Assembly: GCA_964036045.1 (NCBI GenBank)
Contig: OZ038379.1
Location: 121,335,206-121,399,205 of the forward strand
Origin: Eutreptiella sp. 'Long Island Sound 2002'
Lineage: Eukaryota; Euglenozoa; Euglenophyceae; Eutreptiales; Eutreptiaceae
Length of the DNA: 64,000 bases
Direction of reading: 5' to 3'
The notes beneath the pieces are model-generated. The model saw nothing but the letters and a program-made list of their open reading frames with translations, was not told where the DNA came from and ran no database searches. Shown here one piece after another: positions 44,172 to 56,600 of the stretch (its first letter is position 1; every line of letters starts with the position of its first letter). Both the position numbers and the translations under genes were made by a program.

Positions 44172-45762
44172 TGACGCGTTCCCGTGGGGGGCCGGCCACG
44201 GGACGCTGCGGTGACACGCACAGGTGAGCAGGCAGGCAAGGCACTACGCTTACAAGGGCATCAATACGCCTGTGTCATGTGACAAAGCGTTTCAGAATCC
44301 TTGCCACTCTGCAAAGAGGGAACGAAAGTATGTACAGCAACACATCAGGATATGTACACATGGGGTTAAGACTGGACTGGGGTAAGGGCATCACAGGACC
44401 ATAGACACTCAGTCCCAACTCATATCCCAATCCCAGGTCCGACCCTCTCAGTGGCTGATGGGGGCGGGGGCTCAAACACAACCCATGCCCTGCTCAGTCC
44501 GGACCCTGAAACCCTGCCAATAGGGGGGTGTCTCGCCCAGCCACAGGCGAGTTCCTGGAAACCAAGGGGCTCCAAGGCCAACCGACAGTAGCTCCCTATG
44601 CTCCCTTAATGGCAGGTCCCAACTCCACTCTGAGCCAGAGATATGGCCCCGCCATTATCACCCAGGAGTTGGTAGCTGAAAATGGGCTGTTTCAGCCCAA
44701 ACTGAAATTAACTCAAAAATCCCCAAAATTGACCCCTCGTCCGGACCCGCCAGAGGTAGGGACGAGGCAACTGACCCTATGCCCTTCGAGTACGAGCCGC
44801 CTGGAGCCCTCACCCAACCTGGTTCCCTCTGAGGTCCCGGCATCAGGGCAACACAGATGAGTCATGTGGGGTCATGATGCCAAAATCACCAAAATTGGCG
44901 TCATTCCCACGCGTGGCTCGCCCGGCCAAGGTAAGGCCAATGGCTCACAGGGTAGGAGGCAGGACCTAGGACTTATATCTGAGTGTACAACTTGGATTTA
45001 GGTCCGGGCTCCCTATGGGCTTAGAGAAATGGGGCCGCCAATTGACCACACGGAAGGGGGAAATTGGGGTCCCAAAATTGGGTCATTTTGGCTGCCTGAA
45101 ATGAGCCAAAATTCGGTGTGCTCCCAATAGTATATCTCCACGCCGGCTTGGAGATCGGATCCGCCATTCCATACGTGATCCACCGGGAGTCCAACGGAGA
45201 CTCCCATGCCCTTGGCTCTCGGAGATCTCCATGCCACTCGGCGTGGTGACGATCCCAATTGGGTCCACAAATGCCTAAATGGCAAAATTGCCCATACTCA
45301 ATTTGGCCTAGCGCCTTAACGAAGGCGGCTCCGCTTCGCCCACGTGGTGTGTGGACCATGGGGACCATTACCCATAACACCCATGTCATATATGGTCCAT
45401 TGGTCCATGCGTCCGGCGTGCACGAGGGTTAGAACATAGTGCACGGCGGGCAGCAAAAGTGGAAAATTGCTCAAAATGGCCAAAAATGCGCACACTCATG
45501 GTTAAGGCAAATGAGGCACATGCCCGACTCGGACCGGAGTGTGCCATAGGATTGGTATCAAGACATGTTGGTCCAACATATCTTTTTGGCGTCGCCCAAC
45601 TCCTCCGTTATTGGGAATGGCAGGGTCGCCAAGTGAGCCCATGATTTGGGAAAGTCCCAAATCGCCAACATGGCGGCCACGGTATGCCAAGCCTAAGAGG
45701 AGTTATTCGCCGGGTCCAAGATATGTTGGCTACCGAAGTATGTACCCTCATAACATACTTGG

Positions 45763-45820
45763 GTCATGATGTCAATTGAGGGCAACGTTGAGATACACGG
45801 TCGCCACTTGACATCATGAC
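45763..45820. repeat. 13-bp perfect inverted repeat in the LTR
   Basis: GTCATGATGTCAA at 45763-45775 pairs with TTGACATCATGAC at 45808-45820 across 32 bases. Also present in the other LTR at about 59996-60053. Could be a protein-binding site or RNA stem. Confidence 0.7.
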
Positions 45821-46390
45821 GAGCCAAAAATGGCAAAATTGGCACAATGACACACAAAAGTGCCTTGAAAGGTCTACAATTATATTATAATATCTCCGGC
45901 TTGGATCGTGCAATCACTTAATCCTTCTAAACACAATGACTTGACACCGTTGACCTTCGATCCCACATATGTGCTCCACTTGGGGCGCCTTGAAAGGTTA
46001 CGAGCGCTACTTCCCAAGTGGGCACATGAAAATATGGAAAATTGTAAAACACACACCTTGCTCCCAACGCATCGCTTCGGGATCACCACACAAGCTTCCC
46101 TTCACGAAGGTTAGGCATGCAATTGACCGTAGGGAGTATGGAGAAGGGGCTTGCACAATATGAGGTCCATTGGCGGGTTCGGCTTGGAGCAATGGACCCG
46201 CCAAATGGGCACGCAACACAACACATGGCACATACCACATATTGCCCAAAAAGGTAGCTCCCACCACGATATGTCATGCCCCTCCAAGGGCATAACTTTG
46301 TGTCAATCGCTCATAGGAACTCAAGGAGAGTTCCTATGCAACACCAACACTTGCGCGCTACACCTGAAAGTTATCTTAACGCACGCAATA

Positions 46391-47095
46391 TCATGGCCAA
46401 AGAGTTATAACGCAAACTCTACCCTCTTGACCATGATCGATTACACTAGCGCGCATGTGTAGAAACGCAAGGCATATGAAGCTTCCTAAATTACGTCGGG
46501 AGTATTGTGAATACATCCCACGTTTCCTTATCGTCAATACTCGCAAGCAACACGAGATATGACCTTCCCAAGTGGCCTCACGAATCAACTTTGTTTTGCC
46601 CATATCTTTAAGACAAATGGAGGGCAGGATAAAAGGGAAGTTGATTCGTGTATAGGGAAGCACGTAGGTCCACTCGAAGGAGGTCAAATCAAGTGCGGGG
46701 ATGTCGAAGTCGAAAATCCGATTTCGACATCCTGAAAAATTCGGATTAAGGTTGCGAGTATTAATTATGAAAATTGCGGAAGCATCCATGCAGTTCCTGG
46801 CGACTTTGGAGCCTTCGTCGCGGATAGCGTTAAAATTTCCATTATAAACAGTTAAACTGGCGGTTACGGTAAAGTCGCGAACCAACCGCCAGCAGTCAAA
46901 ACAGTGATTATCAGAACGGAAGCGTAAAAATTGACGGAAACAATATGAAAATAAAACCCTGTTGATTCCTGATATTCTGACACACAGATCTCCGCTGGCG
47001 GTGCATCGGTTGCCGATGCGGGGCTTCACGGCACGGAACACGCCGTACATGGGGTTAGTGGACCGGAGACCGGTTGTATGCCGTAACCTGGCCAT
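46391..47095 (-). CDS. LTR-internal 234-codon ORF, unknown
   Basis: ATG at 47095 lies 21 bases inside the LTR in element orientation and the frame stays open for 234 codons in both LTRs (other copy 60624-61328), with a few amino-acid differences. No domain recognised; the protein is Arg/Asn/Phe-rich with several Cys. It could be chance, or an LTR-encoded accessory protein. Low confidence as a gene. Confidence 0.25.
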   Translation of the reverse strand: MARLRHTTGLRSTNPMYGVFRAVKPRIGNRCTASGDLCVRISGINRVLFSYCFRQFLRFRSDNHCFDCWRLVRDFTVTASLTVYNGNFNAIRDEGSKVARNCMDASAIFIINTRNLNPNFSGCRNRIFDFDIPALDLTSFEWTYVLPYTRINFPFILPSICLKDMGKTKLIREATWEGHISCCLRVLTIRKRGMYSQYSRRNLGSFICLAFLHMRASVIDHGQEGRVCVITLWP

Positions 47096-47116
47096 GGGGT
47101 TCTGGGTACCGCTTCA

Positions 47117-47127
47117 CCCCCCTCCTT
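47117..47127 (-). other. Polypurine tract of the Ty3 element
   Basis: Minus-strand sequence AAGGAGGGGGG directly before the TGAAGCGG start of the LTR. Defines plus-strand priming and element orientation. Confidence 0.8.
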
Positions 47128-48603
47128 AGAGCAAACCCTGGGGGGGCTCGATAACACCACGCATGGCAGCGGGTACTCAGGATTCTCTTCTGAAGGGGGG
47201 GGGGTGTCACATCCTCACTTCAGTAAGTCACAGTAAGATAGGTATCCCACAGTGGGACAGGTATGCTGCTGTAACAGCTCGTAGCACATGTACAGTATCA
47301 AGTATCAAGTCCCGGGTCCTGGCGGCGATTGTTCGGCATCCAAAGGACCCGTTAACCCATACCAGGCGCACCGGGTGCCGGCTGCTACGGTCACCACCAC
47401 AGTGGCAGTGGCATACACGGCCAACATAGGCGACACACGACGACCGAGGTGGTCCCACAAGTCGAGAGCGACCACAAAGATCCATCAGGCTACCCCAAGC
47501 TTCCCAAGGCCCGCCGACTGGGGAGAGTCCCCACGGGTCCTTCCTCGGGCGCACCATGTCCATATCCATACGACGCGAGTCCAGAGTGCCATAGTCGAAC
47601 TCCTTACGAACCCCAAATCGTAAGGGAACTCCTCCTGAAGGGATCGGGCATCAAGGCCGTCTTTTCCCTCGCCCTACTGCCACGAAGGCCATACATGAGG
47701 GAGTCCTCATGCAGTGTGGGCGGAGGCGTCGACTCCTCAAACCACCAGTTTCCCAGGCAGACTGACCGAGGTCAGGAGCACCGGAGGCCGCCATCCGAAT
47801 GCAAGTGCGTCTGCGAATCGGTAGGCTCACACTGGGACTGACAGTGGCGGACCGCTGGGAGTGTAGTCAGGCAACTGGGCTTCCCGCCTGGCGCCATCAG
47901 GATCTCCACACATCACAGCGAATAGGGCAACACGGTATCACGGGCACTCAAACAGTAGAATCTGTAATCAAGTACTGGTCCAGGCTGGACCAGGCTGTAA
48001 GAATATGTACACGGCGACTCAAGGCGCCTCTGTATCCCGATTCGTGGTGAAAAACAGTCCATCCCTCAGCGATGGGCTGATGACACTTAACATACAGATG
48101 CACACATCCTGGAGGGCAGAAAAACAAGCAACAATCTGGGTAAATAGGCGTGTAAACACACTCAGAACAGAGTGCCAAACCACGCCACGGTCAGGATAAG
48201 GCAAATGCAGGAGGATGGACAGGATAACGCCTGAGTTCAGGCATATATAGTCTCGAGACACACGTCGACTGGCCTGGATTCCGCAAATGCCATGGAACCA
48301 GTCCACACACTCAAAAATCGCAATGCCGATGACAGCGGCATCCGTTGCGCAACGTCGTATGGGCTTCAAGGCCCCAAGAGCTCAGAAAAATGAAGGTCAG
48401 TCGCCCTACCTGGTTTCCCAAGGATTCAGCAGGGGGGGCGAGTGACGAATAGAAGAAGAGAGGGGCCATCCTCCTCTGGATACAGCAGGGGGGGGTATAT
48501 GGCCACTCCGTCACCGAAAGATGGAAGAGAGCAAGCAAGTAAGGGACGATTCGTCGGCCTCACAAGCGCTCAAAACGCATCAGGGGAGAGCTCAGGGCGC
48601 TGA
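47128..48603 (-). other. 3' non-coding region between pol and LTR
   Basis: About 1.5 kb after the pol TGA with only short overlapping ORFs in several frames and no recognised domain. It may contain export or packaging signals. Confidence 0.5.
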
Positions 48604-51600
48604 TCAGGCACCCCTGGCTGCAATCGCCCGGGTGAGCGCTGCCAAGTCCGAGACATGGATCTTGGTCTTGTGCTTGCGGATGTACTCCATGAAGGGAGTA
48701 TTGACCCGCGGCACGAACGAGGAGACGGGTTCCCAGGTGTCGTGGGACGGCCCATAGCCTCGCCAACGAACCTTGAACTCCAGACCTCCGGGTGCCGAGG
48801 CCTTCGGACGCTGAGCCAGGATCTTCTCGACAGTATAGTCGTCCTGCTCAGCATAGTCGTCGTCCGAATCGGCCTCATGTTTGGCGTAGTCCAGGGACAC
48901 ATGTCGGCCACGGAGGTCGGGTTCCCGCACACGGAGTTGACTCTCGTGGCGCTCCCGGAACTGTCCGTGACCCACCTTGATGCGGTAGGTGTCCTCACCA
49001 ATCCTGCGGACCACCTCGCCGGGTGTGAACCAGGTCTTGGTGCGGTGGGTGCCCATGGGGCGGGGTCTGATCACCCACACCGGGTCTCCCACCCTGAAAT
49101 TCTGCGCTGTCGAGCTCGGGGCGGACTTCTGACGCTCAGCATGCTCCTTCTCAAGCTGCTGGCGGATGTCCCGCGCCGTTTGCTCTTGCCGCGCGAAGAA
49201 CTCCTTGGCATCCATAGCCATGCCATCACCAGACAAGGGAAGTCCCGTACCCAGGGGGTCCCTGCCGAACAGAATCTGGTGAGGGGACAAACCGCCCGGA
49301 GTGGGGGTGTCATGATGGGCCTTCAGAGCAGGCCACATCTCCTCAAACCAGTTCCGACGTGGATTGGTGATGTGGATCTTGCGCAGCTTCTCGAACAGCT
49401 GCCGTCCAGCCACTTCAGCACGGCCGTTAGACCGGCTGAGATAGGCGACGCTCTTGGCATGTCGTATTCCCATGAGGGAACACATAGCCTTGAACCAGCC
49501 ACCAGTAAACTGGGGCCCTCGGTCACTGCAAATGGTGCGGGGGATGTCAAAGACGGTCAGCCAATGACGAATCATCATGACTGCCACTTCCTTGGCAAGC
49601 AACCCCTTTTTGCGTGCCGGAACGGCTACAACGTAGCCGCTGTGGCGGTCCACACAGAGAACCACACAGTCAAAGGTCTCCTTGCCAATGTGCACTTCGG
49701 GCATGGAGAAGACGTCCATGGCCACGCTCTCCATGGGCTGGTCAGGAACTGGGGTCCATTGGGGTTCCCCCTTGACGTTCCGGTTGTCGGGATTGCAGGC
49801 CTGACAGACCGAACAACCCTTCCTGACCTTCTTGATGGCGGTGTAGAGAACGATATGGTCGATCTCGAACCGGCGCTGCATGTCAAGGGCTTGCTTCTTG
49901 ACCCCTGGGTGCAGCATGTGGTGGTGCCAAGCTTCACACAGCTCGAGCACCCGGGACTCTGGGACTAGCAGCTTACCATTCCGGTAGAGCTTGCCATCTT
50001 CCTCAGTCAGCCCCTTTGGCCACTTCTGCCCGTCGTCAGGGTCGGTCACAGCCCTATACTCGGCCGCAAAGGCCTCAGACTTGGCATAGTCGTCGGTCCA
50101 GTCGTCCTGGAGGCAAGACTCCGGGAAGAGGTGCTTGTCGGACTCAGTTCCCACAGGGGGTGCCGGACCGGGCCTTCCGCCCGCGGCACCCACAGGGGCG
50201 AGTACACTGACCGTTCTGCTCACCCTCGAAGCGAGGGGGGCATCGGCAGACATGACGACGAAGCATTTAACATCCTCCTCCTCCATCAGGCGCTCCATTT
50301 CAATGATCTTCTTGGCTTCAGCGGTCTCAGCCTCATCGCCATGGGCAGAGATATCCTGCATGCCCTTGCTGGCGGGATAGGCCCACCTGCTGAGACAGTC
50401 CGCCACGGTGTTATCCTTTCCAGGAATATAAACAACCGTAAGGTCGAACTTGGCCAAGGTCTCGTGCCATCTTGCCCGTCGGGAGGCGGGACCTGAGGGG
50501 GTGTCCACGTGTTCCTTGTGCCACGACTGCAGACTCTGATGGTCGGTGCAGACGGTGACGGGATGGAGGGCTATGTACCCAGCCCATTTCCTGAGAGCCA
50601 TGACGATGGCATACGCCTCCTTTTCACGGGGCGTCCACGTCCGTCTCTGGCCTTCCGCCAGGACTCGGCTCCAGAAGGCCACGGGCACGTGCCTCCCGTC
50701 GTCAAGCACTTGCTCCAACACAGCGCCAATAGCGTAGTCGGAAGCGTCGGTGCGCAGGACGAACCCTCGGTCGGGATCCACGAGGTGCAGACCCACTGCG
50801 GATAGCAGCGCCTGCTTCATCCCCTCAAAGGCACGGTCGGACTCAGCTGTCCAGACCAGAGCCTTCTTGGACCCCTTCTTGGTCTCCTCTCGGTTGCCCT
50901 TGAGCATGGTCGTCATGGGGGCTGCATACTCGGCATACATTTTGATATACCCCGAGTAGTAGTTGCAGAACCCCAGATACGCCCGTAGCTCAGAGACCGT
51001 TTTGGGCTTTTCCCAGTGCTCAATCGCAGCCACCTTGCCAGGTATGGGCTTGCGCTGCCCGTTCCCAACTACGTGGCCAGCGAAGACCACCTCGCTTACC
51101 GCAATGGTGGCCTTGTCACTGCTGCCCGTGAGCTTGTGCCGAACCAGAAGGTCCAGCACTCGAGTGACGTCCCTCTCGTGTGCCTCCAGGAGCTCCTCGT
51201 AGCTCATGCTGGGGTCCCCGGACGCGATGATCACGTCGTCCACGAAGGGGTCCGCACAGTCGCGCACCGGCTCAAGCAGGTTCTCCAGCATCCGCTGAAA
51301 AGCCGCATTGCCGTTGGTAACGCCCATAGGCATCACCTTCCACTGGAGAGGTCCAAGTGGGGTGCTCATGGCTGTGCAGGCACGGGACTCTTCGGCGAGA
51401 GGCATCTGATGATAACCATGTTTCAGGTCAATCACCGTGAAGATCCTCCGCCGGTGTTGCTTTTGCAGCATGTCCTCAATGAGGGGCAGCGTATAGCTGT
51501 CGTGCTGCGTTTGGGCGTTCAGGCCGCGGTAGTCGACCACGATACGCCACTCACCGGCAACCTTCTTGGGGACGACGAAGCAAGGAGAGGCCCACTCGGA

Positions 51601-51948
51601 GTGGCACGGCTCAAGCCAGCCTCTCTAGATGAAGTCACGGAGGATCTTCTCCATGGCCTCTTTCCTCTCGCCCCTCAGGGCGAACTCCCGGTGTCGATAC
51701 ACACGGGGGTCCTGCTTCAGTCGTATCTTGGCCTCGCCATACGGTCCACGCACCGGTGGGGGAAACACAGGCTTTCCGCTGAAGAAGGTCTCGCCATACT
51801 TCTGCTTCAGCCTGGCCCTCAACGCCTGGATCTTGGGGCAGTCATCGGACTCCGCCTTGGCTTTTCCGGGCACTTGAACCACGGAGCTTACTTGAGGGGT
51901 AGCGACCCCGCTCGCTTTCGGCTCAGGTGGTCTTCCCAGGTGGCCCAA
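48604..51948 (-). CDS. pol: Ty3 pol: reverse transcriptase, RNase H, integrase, chromodomain (one in-frame TAG)
   Basis: The frame opens upstream of 51948, overlapping the protease ORF in another frame, and is interrupted once by TAG at 51625-51627 within the RT N-terminus (EKILRDFI, stop, RGWLEPCHSEWASP). The RT has WRIVVDYRGLN and the catalytic FVDDV (51232-51246). RNase H shows VLRTDASDYAIGAVLEQ and TDHQSL. The integrase zinc motif (HHHMLHPG ... CSVCQAC) is at about 49787-49930. The core triad is Asp in MDVFSM (49704-49723), Asp in SDRGPQF (49507-49528) and Glu in GRAEV (49411-49428). A GPY/F-like FRVGDPVWVIRP follows, then a chromodomain (YTVEKILAQRP, FKVRWRGYGPSHDTWEP; about 48719-48845), which in chromoviruses guides integration to chromatin. 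It ends in TGA. All catalytic residues are present. Confidence 0.93.
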
Positions 51949-53624
51949 AGGGCCATCCCTGGTCTTGCCTCGGAACAGGTGCCGTAGGTGGGTGGGTTAC
52001 CGCCAGGCGGCTCGTCTTGGCTGGACATGTGATCCAGCACCCTCTGTACGAAGGTATTCCCGTCATAGGAACCGGAGACGATTGAGTCCACTTCCCACCA
52101 GGCTTTGTCCTGGCCTTTGCCCTCACGCTGGTTCCCCCAGTCGTGAAAGGGCTGATCCATATACCCCTGAACCAGATCCCACTCCTCTTCAGTGAGGGGG
52201 TCTTCGGAGTCCGATTCTTCGATGTCAAGAGGGGGAACCGCAAAGCATTGCCTCCAAGGCTCTGCTATGATACGGTTGACACACACGAAGTCCGTTGTGT
52301 CGGCCTGATCAAGGCCCCCATCCACATAGTGGAATTCTGTTGGCCATCTCTGGGGTGGCATGGGCTGTCCCTTAGCGTCCTGATAGACACTCTCTCCAGC
52401 CGGTAGGACGACCTTGTTTAAGGTCATGTTGGTCAATGAGGCTACCCAATGTCGGGTACTTTCCTCCTCGGTGCATCCCATAGGAACAACCAGCACTGCC
52501 TTGGAGCGGTCCTTGCGAATCTTCGCTATCGCTCTTGGAATGTCCCAACGGGGGCAATGGATCCACATCAAGCCCTGATGCGGACCCCAGTGCTTCTTCC
52601 ACGCAGAGTCCTGTGCGCTCCAGTACTTCTCACATACCCGAAGATGGGCGGAGGTTCCTGAAGAGAACGCATCCAGGGCCAGATCCGACGCTCCCAGGTC
52701 CGCAACCACTCGGTTCGCCACTTCCGGCCTTACGCCGTACTCCTGATTCGCTGGCCCAGTGGGCTCAGTGTCCAGCGCGGCCACTTCGAGCTGATTGCGT
52801 TCGGGGTGGATCCATTGGCATTCCACATGGTGCTCAGGTGACGAAAGGCACGAGAGCTGGTCGTCCTGGTACAGGGTCATGGAGGCCTGGGCAGGGAGGA
52901 CGCCGGAGTCCGTCTCCATCATGAAGTCGTACCCGACGATCATGTCCCAGTCCATCTCGGCCTCGTAGAAGCTACAGTGCAGGAGGACTTCCTTGCCGAG
53001 GTCTGGGCGGCTCAGCTCACGATGGTTCACGAACTGCAGCCCGATGGCCGCTTCCTTCGTGCCTCCCACCATGTACTGGCCGTTCGCCACCTTCAGCCTG
53101 ACAGGCTTCCGACTGTCGGTCAGACACTCTGGTGGAAGTAGGCCAGCCTTGACCAAGCTGACTTGAGCTCCCGTGTCGACCAACACGTCGAAAACCTTTT
53201 CCACTTCCCCGCATAGGGCACGGACCTTAAGATGCAACTGCCGCTCGCGACCCACACGGCGCACGGCGTGCAAACTCAGGATCTCCGGCCGTTCCAGAAG
53301 CTCAACAAGCGACTGGTGCAGGTCGTGGACAATGGGCTCAGGCTGCCCATCTGCAGCATCCAGCTGCGGTCCGGGTGATCCTCCGATACTCTCGGATAGA
53401 TCCTGTAGTACATCAAACACGTTCTTGGTCGCGAAGGACGGACGGGTGCAAGGGTTCGTGCCTTCACTTGCCCTCACCCCGCCTCCGCGACTGGGCGCCA
53501 GACCGGGCCTTCCGCCCGCGGCAGTCCCCTTGTGCTTATCGACTCCCGACTGGGATGGTTCGGCGCTTCCCACGTCACCATCCTGCGACCGCCCTAGCTG
53601 GGGCCCTTGGCTGCAGGGGCTCCG
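51888..53624 (-). CDS. pro: Ty3 retropepsin fused to a degenerate adenine-methyltransferase-like domain
   Basis: In the same frame as gag, right after its TAG, and without an ATG of its own, so it is expected as a read-through product. The aspartic protease has LVDTGAQVSLVKAGLLP near residue 133 (counted from the GTG at 53573), a flap region with GGTKEAAIG, and WDMIVGYDFMM near 212, at the usual spacing for a retropepsin. A second domain follows at about residues 295-400: LDAFSSGTSAH, KYWSAQDSAWKKHW, MWIHCPRWDIPRAIAKI and AVLVVPMGC. This order resembles phage-type Dam adenine methyltransferases, but the NPPY catalytic motif is HCPR, so catalysis is unlikely. An acidic tail ends the ORF. The pol frame lies -1 relative to this one, with an overlap of about 110 bases. 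Confidence 0.75.
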   Translation of the reverse strand, partial: RSPCSQGPQLGRSQDGDVGSAEPSQSGVDKHKGTAAGGRPGLAPSRGGGVRASEGTNPCTRPSFATKNVFDVLQDLSESIGGSPGPQLDAADGQPEPIVHDLHQSLVELLERPEILSLHAVRRVGRERQLHLKVRALCGEVEKVFDVLVDTGAQVSLVKAGLLPPECLTDSRKPVRLKVANGQYMVGGTKEAAIGLQFVNHRELSRPDLGKEVLLHCSFYEAEMDWDMIVGYDFMMETDSGVLPAQASMTLYQDDQLSCLSSPEHHVECQWIHPERNQLEVAALDTEPTGPANQEYGVRPEVANRVVADLGASDLALDAFSSGTSAHLRVCEKYWSAQDSAWKKHWGPHQGLMWIHCPRWDIPRAIAKIRKDRSKAVLVVPMGCTEEESTRHWVASLTNMTLNKVVLPAGESVYQDAKGQPMPPQRWPTEFHYVDGGLDQADTTDFVCVNRIIAEPWRQCFAVPPLDIEESDSEDPLTEEEWDLVQGYMDQPFHDWGNQREGKGQDKAWWEVDSIVSGSYDGNTFVQRVLDHMSSQDEPPGGNPPTYGTCSEARPGMALWATWEDHLSRKRAGSLPLK

Positions 53625-56600
53625 CTAGGGGGCGTCGGTTGTGGAAGAGGGGGTGTTCTCCTCGGCCTCAACGTCGTTGACACCTTTCTTCCTTCCCCCT
53701 TTACCTCCTCCTTTACCCTTCTTGTCCTTGTCCTTGTTCTGGTCATTCTGGTTGTTCTCCTTGTTCTTGTTGTCCGACCTGGGGACCCAGTTCCTCTTGA
53801 TCTCCTGGATCTCCTTGGCCAACTCGGTCCCCACCGACGACATCAGCTTGGCCAGCTCTTCCTTGTCCACTTCCACCTTGGCTTCCCGAATACCCGCGGG
53901 CGCACGCTTCTTCGACCCGTGCACCTTCTTGTAAGCGTCCGTGTCAGCCTTGTGGATGGGGCATGTTCGGTGGTCATGGTTGAAGCCTCGCTTCCTCCCA
54001 TAACACACGAAACAACCCTGAGGGTGAGCTCGTATGAACTCCCCAAAGGACAGCGGAGGGTCGCCAATGCGGCGAGGGTCCCTCTTCTCCTGCTTCTTCC
54101 AACCCTGCTGCAGGGGCTTCCAGTTTCCCGGCTTGCCCCCCGCGTTCAGGTTCTTGGCCACAAAGGCACAAACGGCCACTTCGGCGGGCTCATCGTCGTC
54201 GTCATCGTCGACGAGAGTCTCATCGCCGCCGGGTCCCGCTGGGTCCATGGCAGATTCCCCGCCAGGTCCCTCGCCAACGTAGTTGACGTCGCGGTCGCCG
54301 GGCCTCAACCCGCGGGTGTGGTGGAGGTTTCGGTACTCCTTGAGTACTTCCTCGCCAACCCACTCCAGGATCTCGTCGCAGCTCATCCGCGCCGGGATGG
54401 GCTGCAGACGGATGGTCTGGCCGCTCAACTCACAATCGTCAAGGCGCCACATTGCGGTCTTCTCGCGATCGCCCGAGACGGTGATGAGAAGAGCGTTCCG
54501 CAGGGAGTGCCGTTTGACATCCCGGGCCACGTTCTTCTTCGCCCAAGACACCACGTTCGTATGATACTCCTTGGGGAGCATCATCTTGACCGTGTGGTTG
54601 GACTTGGCCCTCTTGGATTCCTCCTTGGTGACCCTCTTGATCCATGCTTCCGGTAGCATGGAGAGGAGGCGAGCCTGCTCGTCACCCTCGTTCCAATCCT
54701 CCACGTTGCGGCGGAAGAGGGTGTATTTCCCTCGGAAGTCACGCCATTCCCGTAGGCGGATCTCCCGTCCATCATGCTCAAGCTTGATGGACTTCCAGCG
54801 CTTGGCAGCCACCTGCGGAGCGTCCACCCGCTCCTGCTCGTTGAGCCACTTCTTGGCGTCCTTGAGGGTCTTGATTCTCCCCTCCTTGGTCGCCACGAAG
54901 TATAGCTCGCCGAGCACTTCCGGCAGGCGGTACCTGAACCGTTTGAAGACATACTTCTCCGCATCAGCGGGAGGCAGGTCTTCAGTGACGGTCAGCCCCA
55001 AATCGTCCAGCTTCTCCAAGAAGCGGTCGAGGTTGAGGGGGTTGCCGTCGTACATGGGGGGCTGGATGTCCTTCAAGTCTTCCCACACGGCGGCATCCGC
55101 GCCCTTAGAGACCATGAACGCCGGCCGCGAGGTCGACCGAGGTTCCCATCGCCCTCGCCCACGGACTCCCACGCCCGCCACGTCCATCTCCTTTATGGAA
55201 TCCCTGTGGCTACGCCGCGGTTCCTCCACGTACGCTGAACCGAAATGTTCACGCCGTACTGCATCCATGTACGCATCCTCATCACGGCGCCGGCGGCTGC
55301 GTTCAGCGGCCTCCCGTCGTACACCACGCGGCGGGCTGATGTCGAACTCCTCCAGGTCCAGGTCCAGGTTCAGGTCCTCACCTTCGCCGACATCCCACTC
55401 CACGTCTCCTCTGGGGACCTCATCCCTGAGTCCACCATAACGTCCTCCAGCCCTGGGGATTGGCACCGGGGCTGGTGGCGGGCGTCGGGGGCGTACAGGC
55501 GTCCGCGGTGGAGCACGGCGGTTGTGGTAGTCCGCGCTGAGCCACTCATCGCGCCATTCCTCACTGCCACTGCCGGGCGGCCCGCGCTCGTTGCGGCGGC
55601 CCGCGCTGTGGTGAGAGGGGGCGGAGAGAGAGGGGGCACTGGCGCTGGGGCGACTCCTGGGGGCTCCACCGGGGGCGTGGGGTCTGCCTGGACCTGGTCC
55701 GGGTCCCCAGCCGTCGTCCGACGAGCCAGACTCCAGGGGTGGGTGGTCGCTGCCGACGCTCCCACGGGCTTCCAGCGCATCCAGCCTCTCCTGCAGGCCG
55801 CTGACGACGTTGGTCAGCGACTTGGTCTCGGCCCTGGCGATGTCCAGGTCCTTCTGCGCGCGCGCGGCGACCGTGGAGATGCGAGCCATCTCGCTCTTGC
55901 CCGTGTCTACCTCCAGCTCGAGCAACTGGACTCTCCTGCGGAGGTAGACAATCCACCGCCAGGTGGCATCCGGGTCGCCGTTCCCTGGTGGGTCGTCGGG
56001 GTCCCCAGGGGGTCCTCCAGGAGGGCCTCCGCCGGGTCCGCCCGGTCCAGGGGGTCCTCCCCCGCCCGGTGGTCCGCCTCCACGGGGTCCACTCGGTGGG
56101 CGTCCTCCAGGGGGTCCTGAAGGTCCTCCGCCAGGGGGTCCCGGTGGGTCTCCGCCGGGTCGCCTCGGTGGGTCCGAGGATGGGCGCTTCCTCGTGATGC
56201 CGAACTCCATGTCGTCATCCTCGTCCATGTCGCCCCACCTGGGCGTCTCGGTCACGGAGGACTCGGAGCTCCGGTAGGGAGGAGGGGGATCCTCATCCTC
56301 AACTTCCATGGGGACGTCTCCGCCACCTCCGCCCGTCCAAGCCACCACTTGGCGATGTCGACGGCCTCGTTCATCCCCGTCACTGGCGGTGAAGAAGGGG
56401 TCACTGTCGTGGGGGTGCCCACCCGCTGGCCTCCGCGGCCTCTCGGGGGTCTTCCCCTTGCCCTTCCTCCGTCGACGGGCGGTGGTGCTACCGCTCCCAC
56501 TGCTGCCCGTGTCCGCCTCATCCAGCTTCATCCTGGAGGAGGCGTCCCCTTCGAAAAGCCTTCGAAGGGTCTCCACTCGCGATCCTCCCGGGGGAGTCTT

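Larger units (their letters stand above)
44172..47116 (-). repeat. 3' LTR (element orientation) of the Ty3 element
   Basis: On the plus strand it starts TGACGCGTTCCC and ends GGTACCGCTTCA. It contains a 13-bp inverted repeat (45763-45775 with 45808-45820) and a 234-codon ORF near its element-5' end. Confidence 0.95.

Noticed and set aside
48655-49968. 437-codon plus-strand ORF opposite pol
   Set aside because: Antisense to the integrase coding region, which has all catalytic residues on the minus strand.
55963-56277. Collagen-like PGG-rich plus-strand ORF
   Set aside because: It is the complement of the Pro/Gly tract in gag; repeats on both strands stem from CCxGG-type sequence.
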